Shown: positions 8,586 through 18,062 of the stretch, piece after piece
Layout: the number at the start of each line of letters is the position of its first letter
Numbering within the stretch: position 1 is the first letter of the stretch
From: Amnibacterium setariae
Lineage (GTDB): Bacteria > Actinomycetota > Actinomycetes > Actinomycetales > Microbacteriaceae
Direction of reading: 5' to 3'
DNA: 64,000 nucleotides
Assembly (NCBI RefSeq): GCF_003581425.1
Contig: NZ_QXTG01000002.1
Coordinates: forward strand, 496,001 to 560,000
Notes under the pieces: generated by a model
What the model saw: only the letters and a program-made list of their open reading frames with translations
Database searches by the model: none
Told to the model about the DNA's origin: nothing
Position numbers and translations under genes: made by a program

Positions 8586-9965
8586 TCAGGCGCGCGCTGC
8601 GCCGTCGCGGATGCCCGCGAACGACACCGCGCCGCCGATCACGAGCAGCACCGCCACCACGACGGCCGCACGCTCGAACCCGCCCTGCGCGACGGCACCG
8701 CCGAGGATCAGGCCCGAGCACGCGGTGGTGACGAGGCCGGCGACGCGGGCGACCGCGTTGTTCACCGCGGAGCCGATGCCGGACTCGGCCTCCGGCACCG
8801 CCCCGAGGACGGCGGAGGTGAGCGGCGCGACGGTCATGGCGAGCCCGAGCCCCACGACGACCGTGCCGGCCGCGACGAGCACGACCGGCGCCGTCCCGAG
8901 CCCGGTCAGCAGCCACAGCAGCGCGCCGACGGCGCACACGAGCGGGCCGGCGGTCATGAACCGGCGCGGCCCGAGGCGGCCGGACAGCGCGCCGAACCGG
9001 CTCGAGAGCAGGATCATCAGGATCGTCGACGGCAGGCTCACCAGGGCCGCCGCGGTCGCGGGCAGCCGCAGCACCTGCTGCAGGTAGAGCGCCGGGACGA
9101 GCGACGCCAGCCCGAGGGCGCCGTAGACGAAGAGCGTGGCGAGGTTGCCGGCGCTGAAGTTCCGCTCGGCGAACAGCCGCTGCGGCACGAGCGGGTGGCG
9201 CGCCCGGCTGTCCTGGAGCACGAAGCCGGCGAGCACGACGAGGCCGGCCGCGATGAGGGCGATCGCCGCGCCGATCGGCAGCACCGCGTGCGAGGCGCCG
9301 CCCACCTCGATCAGCCCGACGGTGAGCAGGCCGAGGCCGGCCGCCGCGAGCGCCGCGGACGGCAGGTCGATGCGCCCGGTCGCCTCCTGCTGCGGGTCGT
9401 CGCGGACGCGGCCGAGCAGCACCATCGCGGCGGCCGCGGGCAGGAGGCCGATCACGAACACGCTGCGCCAGCCCAGCGCGTCGACGAGCAGGCCGCCGAC
9501 CACGGGGCCGAACAGGCTCGACACGCTCGTCCAGCCGGTCCACGACCCGATCGCGCGCGCCTGAGCCGGGCCGGAGAACACGGCGATGATCAGGCCGAGC
9601 GAGCCCGGCACCAGCAGCGCGCCGGCGACGCCCTGCAGCAGCCGGGCCGCGACGAGCACGCCCGCGGTCGGCGCCAGCGCGCAGAGCACGGAGGTCGCGG
9701 CGAACGCGACGAGCGCGATCCGCAGCACCTTCAGCCGCCCGAAGCGGTCCGACACCGCGCCCGACAGCAGGATGAAGGCGGAGAGGGTCAGCAGGTAGCC
9801 GTCGACCACCCACTCCTGCGTCACGACGCCGCCGCCGAGGTCCCGCCCGATCGAGGGCAGCGCGATGTTCGTGATCGAGCCGTCGAGGAACGAGACGAAC
9901 GACGCGAGCACCGCCGCGGCGAGCATCCGGCGGGGCACGCCGGGCGCCTGCAGGTCGGTGGTCAT
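8586..9965 (-). CDS. MFS multidrug-type exporter (DHA2/EmrB-QacA)
   Basis: 459-aa integral membrane protein, predicted 14 helices. It starts [20 protein letters not shown] and carries the DHA2 marks: [18 protein letters not shown] in helix 1, [15 protein letters not shown] in helix 2, the [14 protein letters not shown] motif A, and [18 protein letters not shown] in helices 4-5. Drug/proton antiport out of the cell is the family role, and the substrate cannot be predicted. It ends 20 bases from the convergent CYTH-CHAD gene and is divergent from the APC permease. No TetR/MarR regulator is adjacent. Confidence 0.9.
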   Translation of the reverse strand: MTTDLQAPGVPRRMLAAAVLASFVSFLDGSITNIALPSIGRDLGGGVVTQEWVVDGYLLTLSAFILLSGAVSDRFGRLKVLRIALVAFAATSVLCALAPTAGVLVAARLLQGVAGALLVPGSLGLIIAVFSGPAQARAIGSWTGWTSVSSLFGPVVGGLLVDALGWRSVFVIGLLPAAAAMVLLGRVRDDPQQEATGRIDLPSAALAAAGLGLLTVGLIEVGGASHAVLPIGAAIALIAAGLVVLAGFVLQDSRARHPLVPQRLFAERNFSAGNLATLFVYGALGLASLVPALYLQQVLRLPATAAALVSLPSTILMILLSSRFGALSGRLGPRRFMTAGPLVCAVGALLWLLTGLGTAPVVLVAAGTVVVGLGLAMTVAPLTSAVLGAVPEAESGIGSAVNNAVARVAGLVTTACSGLILGGAVAQGGFERAAVVVAVLLVIGGAVSFAGIRDGAARA

Positions 9966-10092
9966 CGGCTCAGTATCGGGGTCGCCGCGACGCGCCGCAC
10001 GGCCCCGGACGCGACGGGGGCGGGCGAGGGCGCCGCGCCGATCTACACTTGCGGCCGGTCCGCGACACGCGGGGTCGTACGGAGAAGGACGG

Positions 10093-12159
10093 ATGAGCGA
10101 GCAGAGCCCGAGCTCCGCACCCGAACCCCGCGATCGGCTGGACAGCGGCGCGATCGATCTGGAGGCGTGGGCGGCCGGCAAGGACGGCCTCCCGGACCAG
10201 CGCATGGTCCCGGACGCCTGCACGCCGCAGCGGCGGCGGCGCCGCGGCCGGTTCGGCCGGTGGGCGCTCGACGGCGCGGAGGCGGCCGGGTCGCACCAGG
10301 GCCCGCACGGCCGCGCGGAGCAGACGCACTCCTGGCTGCGCGTCATGTGCCTCACCGGCGTCGACTACTTCTCGAGCCTCGGCTACCAGCCCGCGATCGC
10401 GGCGATCGCCGCCGGCTTCGTCTCGCCGATCGCGACGCTCGTGCTCGTCGCGCTCACGCTGTTCGGCGCGCTGCCGGTCTACCGGCGCGTCGCGAGCGAG
10501 AGCTTCCGCGGCGAGGGCTCGATCGCGATGCTCGAGCGCCTGCTGCCCTGGTGGGCGGGCAAGCTGTTCGTGCTGGTCCTGCTCGGCTTCGCCGGCACGG
10601 CGTTCATCATCACGATCACGCTGTCCTCCGCCGACGCGGCGGCGCACGCGGTCGAGAACCCGCTCATGCCCGCGGCGCTGCACGGCGCGAACCTGCCGAT
10701 CACGCTGCTGCTCATCGTGCTGCTCGGCGCCGTGTTCCTCCGCGGCTTCCAGGAGGCGATCGGCATCGCCGTCGTCCTCGTGGCCGTCTACCTGGCGCTG
10801 AACGCCGTCGTCATCGTCAACTCCTTCGTGCTCATCGCGGCGCACCCGGAGCTGGTCGGGGACTGGTCCGCGGCGATGCTGGCGCAGGGCCGCGGCAGCT
10901 GGCTCGGCGTGGTCGTCGTGGCCCTCTTCGTCTTCCCGCAGCTCGCGCTCGGCCTCTCCGGCTTCGAGACCGGCGTCACCGTCATCCCGCAGATCAGCGG
11001 CGCGGGCGACCAGCCGGGGCAGAAGCCGCTGCGGCGCATCGCCGGCGCGAAGAAGCTGCTCACCACCGCCGCCATCACGATGAGCGTCTTCCTGCTGACG
11101 TCGAGCTTCGTCACGACGCTGCTGATCCCCCAGCGCGCGTTCGAGCCGGGCGGCGAGGCGAACGGGCGCGCGCTCGCCTACCTGGCGCACGAGCACCTCG
11201 GCGCGGTCTTCGGCACCGTCTACGACGTCGCCACCATCGCGATCCTGTGGTTCGCGGGCGCCTCCGCCATGGCCGGCCTGCTCAACATCGTGCCGCGCTA
11301 CCTGCCCCGCTACGGGATGGCGCCGACCTGGGCGCGCGCGGTCCGGCCGCTCGTGATCGTCTTCACCCTGCTCGCCGTGCTCGTCACCTTCGTCTTCAAC
11401 GCGTCGGTGGACGAGCAGAACGGCGCCTACGCGACCGGCGTCCTCGCGCTCATCAGCTCCGCCGCCGTCGCGGTGACCCTGTCCGCGCGCCGCAAGCGGC
11501 AGTGGAAGCGGATGGTCGGCTTCGGCTTCGTCGCCCTCGTGCTGCTCTACACGCTCGTCGTCAACGTGGTCGAGCGGCCCGACGGCATCCGCATCGCCCT
11601 GCTCTTCGTGCTCGGGATCGTCGTCGTCTCGCTGCTGTCGCGGGTGCGGCGCTCGTTCGAGATCCGTGCGACCAGCGTCACGTTCGACGACACGGCGCTC
11701 GAGTTCCTGCGCGAGGCGGAGGACTTCGGCGAGGTCCACCTCGTCGCGAACGAGCCCGGAGCCCGCGACCGGCTCGAGTACACGATCAAGGCGAAGGAGG
11801 AGCGGCGCGACAGCAACATCCCCGGCCGCGCCTCGATCATCTTCCTCGAGGTCGAGAAGACCGACTCCTCCGACTTCGAGGAGGACCTCGTCGTGCGGGG
11901 CATCGTCCGGCACGGCTTCCGCGTGCTCGAGGTCGCCTCCGGGAACGTGCCGAACACGATCGCGACCGTGCTGCTGCAGATCCGCAACCTCACCGGCGTC
12001 GTGCCCCACGTCTACTTCGAGTGGACGGAGGGGAACCCGATCTCCAACCTCGTCCGCTTCCTCGTCTCCGGCGAGGGCGAGGTCGCGCCCGTCACCCGCG
12101 AGGTGCTCCGCGAGACCGAGCCGGACGTCCGCCGCCGGCCGATGGTGCACGTCTCCTAG
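10093..12159 (+). CDS. APC-superfamily permease with C-terminal cytosolic domain
   Basis: 688 aa. A hydrophilic, Arg-rich N-terminus of about 85 residues precedes about 12 TM helices, starting [20 protein letters not shown], and a cytosolic domain of about 170 residues (from [17 protein letters not shown]) that resembles a USP-like regulatory fold. Many such actinobacterial proteins are annotated as amino acid transporters, and the general plan (APC core plus USP-like tail) is shared with KimA-type potassium symporters, so the substrate is open. The ATG at 10093 follows GGAGAAGG, a strong ribosome binding site. It is divergent from the MFS gene. Confidence 0.82.
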   Translation: MSEQSPSSAPEPRDRLDSGAIDLEAWAAGKDGLPDQRMVPDACTPQRRRRRGRFGRWALDGAEAAGSHQGPHGRAEQTHSWLRVMCLTGVDYFSSLGYQPAIAAIAAGFVSPIATLVLVALTLFGALPVYRRVASESFRGEGSIAMLERLLPWWAGKLFVLVLLGFAGTAFIITITLSSADAAAHAVENPLMPAALHGANLPITLLLIVLLGAVFLRGFQEAIGIAVVLVAVYLALNAVVIVNSFVLIAAHPELVGDWSAAMLAQGRGSWLGVVVVALFVFPQLALGLSGFETGVTVIPQISGAGDQPGQKPLRRIAGAKKLLTTAAITMSVFLLTSSFVTTLLIPQRAFEPGGEANGRALAYLAHEHLGAVFGTVYDVATIAILWFAGASAMAGLLNIVPRYLPRYGMAPTWARAVRPLVIVFTLLAVLVTFVFNASVDEQNGAYATGVLALISSAAVAVTLSARRKRQWKRMVGFGFVALVLLYTLVVNVVERPDGIRIALLFVLGIVVVSLLSRVRRSFEIRATSVTFDDTALEFLREAEDFGEVHLVANEPGARDRLEYTIKAKEERRDSNIPGRASIIFLEVEKTDSSDFEEDLVVRGIVRHGFRVLEVASGNVPNTIATVLLQIRNLTGVVPHVYFEWTEGNPISNLVRFLVSGEGEVAPVTREVLRETEPDVRRRPMVHVS

Positions 12160-12214
12160 CGCTTCCCCGCGCTCACCTCCGGTGCTCCCAGCCGCGATCC
12201 GGGAGGCTCCCGGC

Positions 12215-12658
12215 ATGGCGGAGCGGAACAACCTCGGGCCGGCGGACCTCGGCGTCGACGTGGCACGGAGCCCCGAGCAGCGGTACCGCTGGTTCCTCGC
12301 GTCGGTGCTCTTCGGCCGGCGCATCCGGCAGGAGCAGGCGGCCCGCACGTACCGGGTGCTGATCGAGCACGGGCTGACCAGCCCGGAGCGCTTCGCCGAC
12401 CTCGACCGCGACGCGCTGCGGCGCCTCCTCGACGAGGGCGGCTACGACCGCTTCGACTGGCTCATGACGGACGAGCTGCACGAGGTGATGGCCGGGGTCG
12501 CGCGCGACTGGGGCTCGGTGAACCGCCTCGTGACCTCCAGCGCCGACCGCCGGGAGGCGCACGACCGGCTCGTCGCGTACAAGGGCGTCGGCGAGGTCAC
12601 GGCCCGGATCTTCCTCGACGACGTGCCCGCCGACCTCTACGGCACAGCCCCCCGTTGA
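12215..12658 (+). CDS. Helix-hairpin-helix (EndoIII-like) protein
   Basis: 147 aa. The start (PEQRYRWFLASVLFGRRIRQEQAARTY) resembles the first helices of HhH-GPD DNA glycosylases, and VAYKGVGEVTARIFLDDV near the C-terminus is a HhH motif. At the place of the catalytic EndoIII Lys (LPGVGRKTA) a Glu is found (KGVGEVTA), and the FeS cluster cysteines are missing, so classical lyase activity is doubtful. It immediately precedes recQ (47 bases), which fits a DNA-transaction role. Function not established. Confidence 0.7.
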   Translation: MAERNNLGPADLGVDVARSPEQRYRWFLASVLFGRRIRQEQAARTYRVLIEHGLTSPERFADLDRDALRRLLDEGGYDRFDWLMTDELHEVMAGVARDWGSVNRLVTSSADRREAHDRLVAYKGVGEVTARIFLDDVPADLYGTAPR

Positions 12659-12705
12659 CTGCGAGCCCGCCTCCTCCCAGGCGCGCGCCTGCTTGGATCC
12701 TCCGG

Positions 12706-14406
12706 ATGAGCATCACGGAGACCGCGATCGAGGACACGGGCGACGAGGGGGTGTCGGAGGCGCGGGCGGCGGAGATCGCCGCCGCCGCGAAGGACGTCTT
12801 CGGCTGGGACCCGCTGCGGCCCGGCATCGGGCGGGCGGTGGCCTCGGTGCTCCACGGCCGCGACGTCCTCGGCGTCATGCCGACCGGGTACGGCAAGTCG
12901 GCCGTCTACCAGCTCGCCGGAGCGCTGAAGCCGGGCCTCGTCGTCGTGGTCTCCCCGCTGATCGCGCTGCAGGCCGACCAGGTCGCCTCGCTGCGGGACC
13001 GGCCCGGCGCGCGCCCCGCAGCGCTCGTGAACTCGACGATCGGCGAGCGCGCGATCGAGGAGGCGTGGGCCGGCGTCGCGGACGGCTCCCTCGGCTACCT
13101 GTTCGTGGCGCCCGAGCGGTTCGCCGACGACGCCGTCGTCGAGCGGCTGGCCGCGGCCGACGTCGGGCTCTTCGTCGTCGACGAGGCCCACTGCGTCTCG
13201 AGCTGGGGCCACGACTTCCGGCCCGACTACCTGCGCCTCGGCGAGGTCGCGGAGCGCATCGGGCGGCCGCCGGTCCTGGCCCTGACCGCGACCGGGTCCC
13301 GGCCCGTGCGGGAGGAGATCCTCCAGCGCCTCGGGATGCCGCACGCCCGCGTGCTCACCCACGGCTTCGACCGGCCGAACATCCACCTCGGGGTCCGGCG
13401 GCACGAGGACGAGGACGCGAAGGTCGCGGCGGTGCTCGACGACGTCGTGGAGCTCGCGAAGCCGGGCCTGCTCTACGTCGCGACCCGCAAGGGCACCGAG
13501 GTGTTCGCCGAGCGCCTCCAGGAGCGCGGGGTGCAGGCGGAGGCCTACCACGGCGGCCTCCCCGCCAAGCGGCGGCGGGAGCTGTCGGCGGCGTTCCACG
13601 AGGGCGGCATCGACGTCGTCGTCGCGACGAGCGCGTTCGGCATGGGCATCGACAAGGGCGACGTGCGGTTCGTGGTCCACGCGGCGATCCCGGAATCGCT
13701 CGACGCCTACTACCAGGAGGTCGGCCGCGCCGGGCGCGACGGGGAGCCCTCCGCCGCGAAGCTGCACTACCGCGAGGCGGACCTGGGGCTGCGGAAGTTC
13801 TTCGGCGCCACCGCGCCGAAGCGCAAGGAGCTCGAGCGGACCGCCGCGGCGGCCGCGGAGCACGCCGACCTCAAGGAGCTCGCGGACGAGCTCGACGTCA
13901 GCACGCGTCGCGCGACCTCGCTCGCGAACCTGCTCGCCGACGCGGGCGTCGCCGAGCTCGACGGCGGCCGCGTCGTCGTCACCGAGGAGGACAGCGCGGC
14001 GGCGGCGGCCGCCGCGCTCGAGGCCGCGGAGAGCCGCCAGCGCATCGACGAGTCCCGGCTCGCGATGATGCGCGAGTACGCGGAGACCCGCGCCTGCCGC
14101 CGGCAGTTCGTGCTCGGCTACTTCGGCGACGGCGGCGCCGGCCCCTGCGGCAACTGCGACACCTGCGAGAGCGGCTCGGCCTACCGGATCGCCGACGAGC
14201 AGGACGTGGCCGCCGACGCCGACGTGCCCTTCCCCGTGGACTCCGCCGTGCGGCACGCGCAGTGGGGCGACGGCCGGGTCATGAAGGTCGAGGAGGACCG
14301 GATCACCGTGTTCTTCGAGTCCGAGGGCTACCGCACGCTGTCGCTCGCGGCGATCGAGGAGCACGACCTGCTCGCTCGCACCGACTCCTCAGACGCCGCC
14401 GCCTAG
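12706..14406 (+). CDS. recQ: RecQ-family ATP-dependent DNA helicase
   Basis: 566 aa SF2 helicase. Motifs: MPTGYGKS (I), SPLIALQADQ (Ia), DEAHCVSSWGHDFRPDY (II and aromatic-rich loop), LTATG (III), TSAFGMGIDK (V), QEVGRAGRDG (VI). A RecQ zinc-binding module follows with CRRQFVLGYFG and CGNCDTC. There is no HRDC domain. The C-terminus ends in a small beta module (RHAQWGDGRVMKVEEDRITVF) seen in short actinobacterial RecQs. It unwinds 3'-5' and acts in recombination and fork repair. The stop overlaps the probable -10 element of the next gene. Confidence 0.93.
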   Translation: MSITETAIEDTGDEGVSEARAAEIAAAAKDVFGWDPLRPGIGRAVASVLHGRDVLGVMPTGYGKSAVYQLAGALKPGLVVVVSPLIALQADQVASLRDRPGARPAALVNSTIGERAIEEAWAGVADGSLGYLFVAPERFADDAVVERLAAADVGLFVVDEAHCVSSWGHDFRPDYLRLGEVAERIGRPPVLALTATGSRPVREEILQRLGMPHARVLTHGFDRPNIHLGVRRHEDEDAKVAAVLDDVVELAKPGLLYVATRKGTEVFAERLQERGVQAEAYHGGLPAKRRRELSAAFHEGGIDVVVATSAFGMGIDKGDVRFVVHAAIPESLDAYYQEVGRAGRDGEPSAAKLHYREADLGLRKFFGATAPKRKELERTAAAAAEHADLKELADELDVSTRRATSLANLLADAGVAELDGGRVVVTEEDSAAAAAAALEAAESRQRIDESRLAMMREYAETRACRRQFVLGYFGDGGAGPCGNCDTCESGSAYRIADEQDVAADADVPFPVDSAVRHAQWGDGRVMKVEEDRITVFFESEGYRTLSLAAIEEHDLLARTDSSDAAA

Positions 14407-14416
14407 CGTCGGCCCC

Positions 14417-14782
14417 ATGAGCGACCCCGAGAACGACGAAGCGGCCGGCATCGGCGCGGCCGATCCCATCACCGGCGTCGCCGCCGGCGGCGACGACCTG
14501 GCGAGCGACACGCGCCTCCCCGACTCCGGCACGGAGGACGGCGACGCGGAGGAGGAGTCGGACGCGGGCGAGGCCGCCGACTACGCCCGCGGCGACTGGG
14601 CCACGATCCAGGCCGAGTCGAACTCCGTCACGACGAACGACGCGGTCGCCGGCGAGACGGTCTACGCGGGCGAGGGCGACGGCAACGACGGCCCGACCGG
14701 CGGCGCGCCCGCCGAGACGCGGCCGGACGAGCCGGACAACGCGATCGACCCCGACTCCATCGAGCTGGACGACGAGCGATGA
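14417..14782 (+). CDS. Small acidic, probably disordered protein (121 aa)
   Basis: Starts MSDPENDEAAGIGAADPITG and is composed almost wholly of Asp, Glu, Gly, Ala and Thr with only a few basic residues. No domain is recognised and intrinsic disorder is likely. The -10-like TAGCGT (14404-14409), whose TAG is the recQ stop codon, lies seven bases before the ATG, so a leaderless transcript is plausible. Its TGA overlaps the ATG of another acidic mini-gene (ATGA), implying translational coupling. Function unknown. Confidence 0.7.
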   Translation: MSDPENDEAAGIGAADPITGVAAGGDDLASDTRLPDSGTEDGDAEEESDAGEAADYARGDWATIQAESNSVTTNDAVAGETVYAGEGDGNDGPTGGAPAETRPDEPDNAIDPDSIELDDER

Positions 14783-14925
14783 GCGACCCGCGCGCCGAGG
14801 AGCAGGCCCTCACGGGGATGCTGCCGAACGGCTCCTTCGGGGCCGAGCCGAACGACCCGAGCACCGGCGAGGGCGACGACGCCCCGACCGAGGACATCCA
14901 GCGCGAGGACGAGCCGGACGACTGA
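14779..14925 (+). CDS. Acidic mini-protein (48 aa)
   Basis: Begins MSDPRAEEQALTGMLPNGSF and ends EDIQREDEPDD. The start overlaps the stop of the preceding acidic gene by the ATGA arrangement, and both begin MSDP, so they look like a coupled pair or the product of an old duplication. It is very acidic with no predicted fold. The Asp/Glu-rich tail with Pro/Gly content matches hypothetical mini-proteins common in Microbacteriaceae. Function unknown. Confidence 0.6.
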   Translation: MSDPRAEEQALTGMLPNGSFGAEPNDPSTGEGDDAPTEDIQREDEPDD

Positions 14926-14956
14926 CCGGCCCGTCCCGCTCTGAAGCCCGCCCGGC

Positions 14957-16618
14957 TCAGCCCTCGCGGCGGAGCCGGGCGAGCTTCAGGGGCGGCTTCA
15001 CCGGCGCGTGGTCCCGGCGGTACGAGCGCTTCATGGCCGTCTCGATCGAGTCGAAGTCGCCGAGCACCGCGTCGATGACGCTGTCCTCGTAGCGGCCCTC
15101 CCGCTGCGCCCCCAGCACGGCCGTGCGCTCGCTGTCGAGCATCAGCAGCCTGAGGCGCGCGTAGGCGTCGGGCTGCGAGATCAGACCCTGCTCGTCCGTC
15201 GTGCCGATCATGACGCGGTACTCCGCGCTGCGGCGCAGGCTCGCGACGAGCTCCTCCGGGTCGTCCTCCGTCGCCTCGTTCTCGAGCCGCTGGATCGCCG
15301 CGGTCTGCGCCTCGGCGATCAGCGTCCGGATCTGCATCCGGTCCTGCTCGGGGTTCGGCAGCGGCAGCCGGAGCAGCGACACGAGCGGGCCGACCGCGAG
15401 CCCCTGCAGCAGGCTCAGCACCACGATCACGAACGCGGCGAGCTGCAGGAAGCCGACCGCGGGCGTCGGGTGTGCCCCGTCGAGCGGCAGCAGGAACACG
15501 GCGGCGAGCGTGACGACGCCGCGCACGCCGGCGAAGGAGATCAGGAACGCGGTCTTCCAGTCCCAGCGCCGCTCGCGCAGCCGCTCCGGACCGAAGCGGT
15601 ACAGCAGCGTCGCCGCGAACACCCAGGCGAAGCGCGCGAGGACCATGGCGACGTAGATGCCCGCGATGATCAGGACGCCCTGCCAGAACGCGATCGTGGT
15701 CCGCGCGGCCATCTCCACGATGCCCTTCAGCTGCAGGCCGATGAGCAGGAAGACGCCGTTCTCGAGCACGAAGTTGACCGTGCGCCAGTTGATGCGCTCC
15801 GCGATCCGCGACTCCGCGGACTGGAACGACGGCGCGCGGTAGCCGAGCCAGATGCCGGTCAGGACGACGGCGAGGAAGCCGGAGCCGCCGATCGCCGCGG
15901 CCGGGATGTAGGCGACGTAGGGCGTCGCGAGCGAGAGCGAGGTGTCGAGCACCGGCGCCTTCAGCTTCCGACGGACGCGGACGACCGCCCAGGCGACGAC
16001 GATCCCGAGCGCGATCCCGCCGATCACGGCCCGGCCGAAGTCCCAGAAGACGTTGCCGAAGCCGTCCTCCGGTGCCCGGATCGCGGCGATCGCCGTGTTC
16101 AGGGAGACGAGGGCGGTCGCGTCGTTCAGCAGCCCCTCCCCCTCGAGGAGCGCCGCGAGCCGTCGCGGCATCCGCCCCGTGCCGGCGAGCGCGTTGACGC
16201 TCACCGCGTCGGTCGGCGCGAGGATCGCGCCGAACGCGAGCCCGACCGCGAGCGTGACGCCGGCGACCGCGGTGCCGAGCAGCCAGGTCGTGACCAGGCC
16301 GACGACGAGCACGGAGAAGAGCACCAGGCCGACGGAGAGCAGCAGGATCGAGTCGCCCCGGGCCCGGACCTCGAGGTAGGGGGTCTGCAGCGCCGCCGCG
16401 AAGAGCAGCGCGGGCAGCACGATGAACAGCACGACGTCGGGCTTCAGCTCCACGTCGGGCACGAACGGCAGGAACGAGGCCCCGACGCCGACGGCCACGA
16501 GGACCAGCGGCGCGGACCAGCCGACCTTCCTCGACAGCCCGGTGACGGTGACCACGAGCAGCAGGCCGCCCACCACCCAGGCGATGGCCTCGAGGAACTG
16601 CAGGTCCGCCGCTTCCAC
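14957..16618 (-). CDS. Na+/H+ antiporter, CPA1 (NhaP/NHE) family
   Basis: 553 aa. About 12 TM helices are followed by a cytosolic tail of roughly 130 residues. The CPA1 core signatures are LAPTDAVSVNAL (ion-binding region) and LLEGEGLLNDATALV (the conserved ND pair), followed by FAGVRGVVTLAAVFLLP. It exchanges Na+ or K+ for protons at the membrane in pH and salt homeostasis. The start is GTG at 16618, and the gene is divergent from the secreted protein at 16784. The length (over 500 aa with C-terminal tail) is typical for the bacterial NhaP/YjcE group. Confidence 0.92.
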   Translation of the reverse strand: MEAADLQFLEAIAWVVGGLLLVVTVTGLSRKVGWSAPLVLVAVGVGASFLPFVPDVELKPDVVLFIVLPALLFAAALQTPYLEVRARGDSILLLSVGLVLFSVLVVGLVTTWLLGTAVAGVTLAVGLAFGAILAPTDAVSVNALAGTGRMPRRLAALLEGEGLLNDATALVSLNTAIAAIRAPEDGFGNVFWDFGRAVIGGIALGIVVAWAVVRVRRKLKAPVLDTSLSLATPYVAYIPAAAIGGSGFLAVVLTGIWLGYRAPSFQSAESRIAERINWRTVNFVLENGVFLLIGLQLKGIVEMAARTTIAFWQGVLIIAGIYVAMVLARFAWVFAATLLYRFGPERLRERRWDWKTAFLISFAGVRGVVTLAAVFLLPLDGAHPTPAVGFLQLAAFVIVVLSLLQGLAVGPLVSLLRLPLPNPEQDRMQIRTLIAEAQTAAIQRLENEATEDDPEELVASLRRSAEYRVMIGTTDEQGLISQPDAYARLRLLMLDSERTAVLGAQREGRYEDSVIDAVLGDFDSIETAMKRSYRRDHAPVKPPLKLARLRREG

Positions 16619-16783
16619 GTTCTCAGCCTATTCGTGGCCCCCGTTGGGGTCGGCACGCGGCATCGCGTGCACCCGGGCCCGAATGGTTCGTGCAGCCCGC
16701 TTCCGACGGCTCCGGCCCTGTTCCTACGCTCCTGCCGCGGCTTCGGGGGAAGTCGCGGACCGATCTTCTGGGGGAAGACCGCA

Positions 16784-17995
16784 ATGCACTCGAACTGGAT
16801 CCGCACCGCCACGGGCGTGTGCGCCGCCGCCGCGATCGTCGCCGGCGCCGGCATCGTCTTCGCACCCGCGGCGAACGCGGCGACGACGGGCGACGACCCG
16901 ACCGTCTCGCCGAACGGCCTCGTCGGCGGCGTGGTCGGGACCGTCGGCGGCACCGTCGGCGTCGTGACGCAGACCGTCGGCAGCACCGTCGGCGGGACCA
17001 CCGGGGTCGTCACGGGCGTCCTGGCCCCGACCACGGGGACGTCGTCGCCCATCAGCGTGACCGGCAGCGGCTCGGGCGGCGTCGCGGTCGGCGTCGGCGG
17101 CACGACCGTGAGCATCGGCGCGGGCGGCGGCTCGGTCGGGGTCGGCGTGACCGGCTCCGGCGGCTCCGGCGTCGGCGTGGTCCTGGGCGGCACGCCGGGC
17201 ACGACGACCGTCGGCGGCACCGTCACGACGCCGACCACGCCGCCGTCGACCGGCACGACCGACTCCGCGGGCGGCACGCCCTCGACCGGCACCCCGTCCA
17301 CCGGCGCGCCGTCCGGCTCGGGCACCGGCGCCACCCCGGCTCCCTCGACGCCGATCGTGCTCACCGCGCTCGCCGTCACGCCCTCGCTCGACACGGTCTA
17401 CCCGGCGAAGGACGGCTACCGCGACAGCGTCGCCTTCCGCCTCGCCGGCACCGTCAGCGACGGGCAGCAGCACGCCGCGAACGGCGTCGCCACCCTGACG
17501 TTCGGCTCGAGCACCGTCGCGACCTGGGCCGTCCGGGCGACGAACGACGTCATCACCTGGAACGGGCTGAAGGGCGGCAAGGTCGTCCCCGGCCGCTACG
17601 TCTTCACGGCGCGCATCGGCGACGGCACCACCAGCGTCGCGGGCAGCACGACCGTCGTCGTCTCCCCGAAGCGGCTCGCCGCGGCCACGCACGTGGTGAC
17701 GACGAAGGCGGTCTCCGGGAAGCACAAGATGGCCGCGAAGCCGCTCGCCGGCCTCTCGAAGGGCAAGGTCACCCTCCGCGTCGTCGCGAAGGCGAAGGGC
17801 ATCAAGGGCAAGCAGTACCTCGTCTTCAGCCACGGCAAGAAGAAGATCAAGGTCCTCATCCGCAACGGGAAGCACACCTCGAAGGCCGTGACGATCCCGA
17901 AGTCCTTCACCACCTACACGGTCTCGCACACGTGGAAGAAGGGCGTGAAGATCACGGGCCTGAAGTACCGCTACTCGTTCAAGGCGCTCAAGTAG
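16784..17995 (+). CDS. Secreted Gly/Thr-rich protein with basic C-terminal domain
   Basis: 403 aa. It has a Sec signal peptide (MHSNWIRTATGVCAAAAIVA, with a likely signal peptidase site after APAANA). A long low-complexity stretch of Gly/Val/Thr/Ser repeats follows (GGVVGTVGGTVGVVTQTVGS, then Thr/Ser/Pro/Gly), resembling a wall-spanning linker. About residues 195-305 look like a beta-sandwich domain (ALAVTPSLDTVYPAKDGYRD), and the C-terminus is Lys-rich (KAKGIKGKQYLVFSHGKKKI). No LPXTG is present. The ATG has GGGGGAAG upstream. Probably a cell-surface or extracellular structural protein; family not recognised. Confidence 0.75.
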   Translation: MHSNWIRTATGVCAAAAIVAGAGIVFAPAANAATTGDDPTVSPNGLVGGVVGTVGGTVGVVTQTVGSTVGGTTGVVTGVLAPTTGTSSPISVTGSGSGGVAVGVGGTTVSIGAGGGSVGVGVTGSGGSGVGVVLGGTPGTTTVGGTVTTPTTPPSTGTTDSAGGTPSTGTPSTGAPSGSGTGATPAPSTPIVLTALAVTPSLDTVYPAKDGYRDSVAFRLAGTVSDGQQHAANGVATLTFGSSTVATWAVRATNDVITWNGLKGGKVVPGRYVFTARIGDGTTSVAGSTTVVVSPKRLAAATHVVTTKAVSGKHKMAAKPLAGLSKGKVTLRVVAKAKGIKGKQYLVFSHGKKKIKVLIRNGKHTSKAVTIPKSFTTYTVSHTWKKGVKITGLKYRYSFKALK

Positions 17996-18009
17996 CCCGG
18001 GAGGGGCAA

Positions 18010-18048
18010 GCACGAGGGGCCGGTCGCATCGCGACCGGCCCCTCGTGC
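18010..18048. terminator. Perfect 18-bp hairpin terminator
   Basis: GCACGAGGGGCCGGTCGC (18010-18027), a 3-base loop, then its exact complement (18031-18048). It lies between the secreted protein gene and the convergent AraC regulator, so it can serve both. Confidence 0.85.
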
Positions 18049-18062
18049 ACGTCCCGACGCGG

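Noticed and set aside
6936-12362. Very long open frame on the plus strand through several genes
   Set aside because: It runs antisense to the reductase and MFS genes and in another frame of other genes; the product is Arg/Gly/Ala-rich without motifs, as expected for GC-rich shadows.
15008-16783. Long plus-strand frame opposite the Na+/H+ antiporter
   Set aside because: The opposite strand has clear CPA1 motifs; only the part after ATG 16784, with signal peptide and RBS, is a gene.
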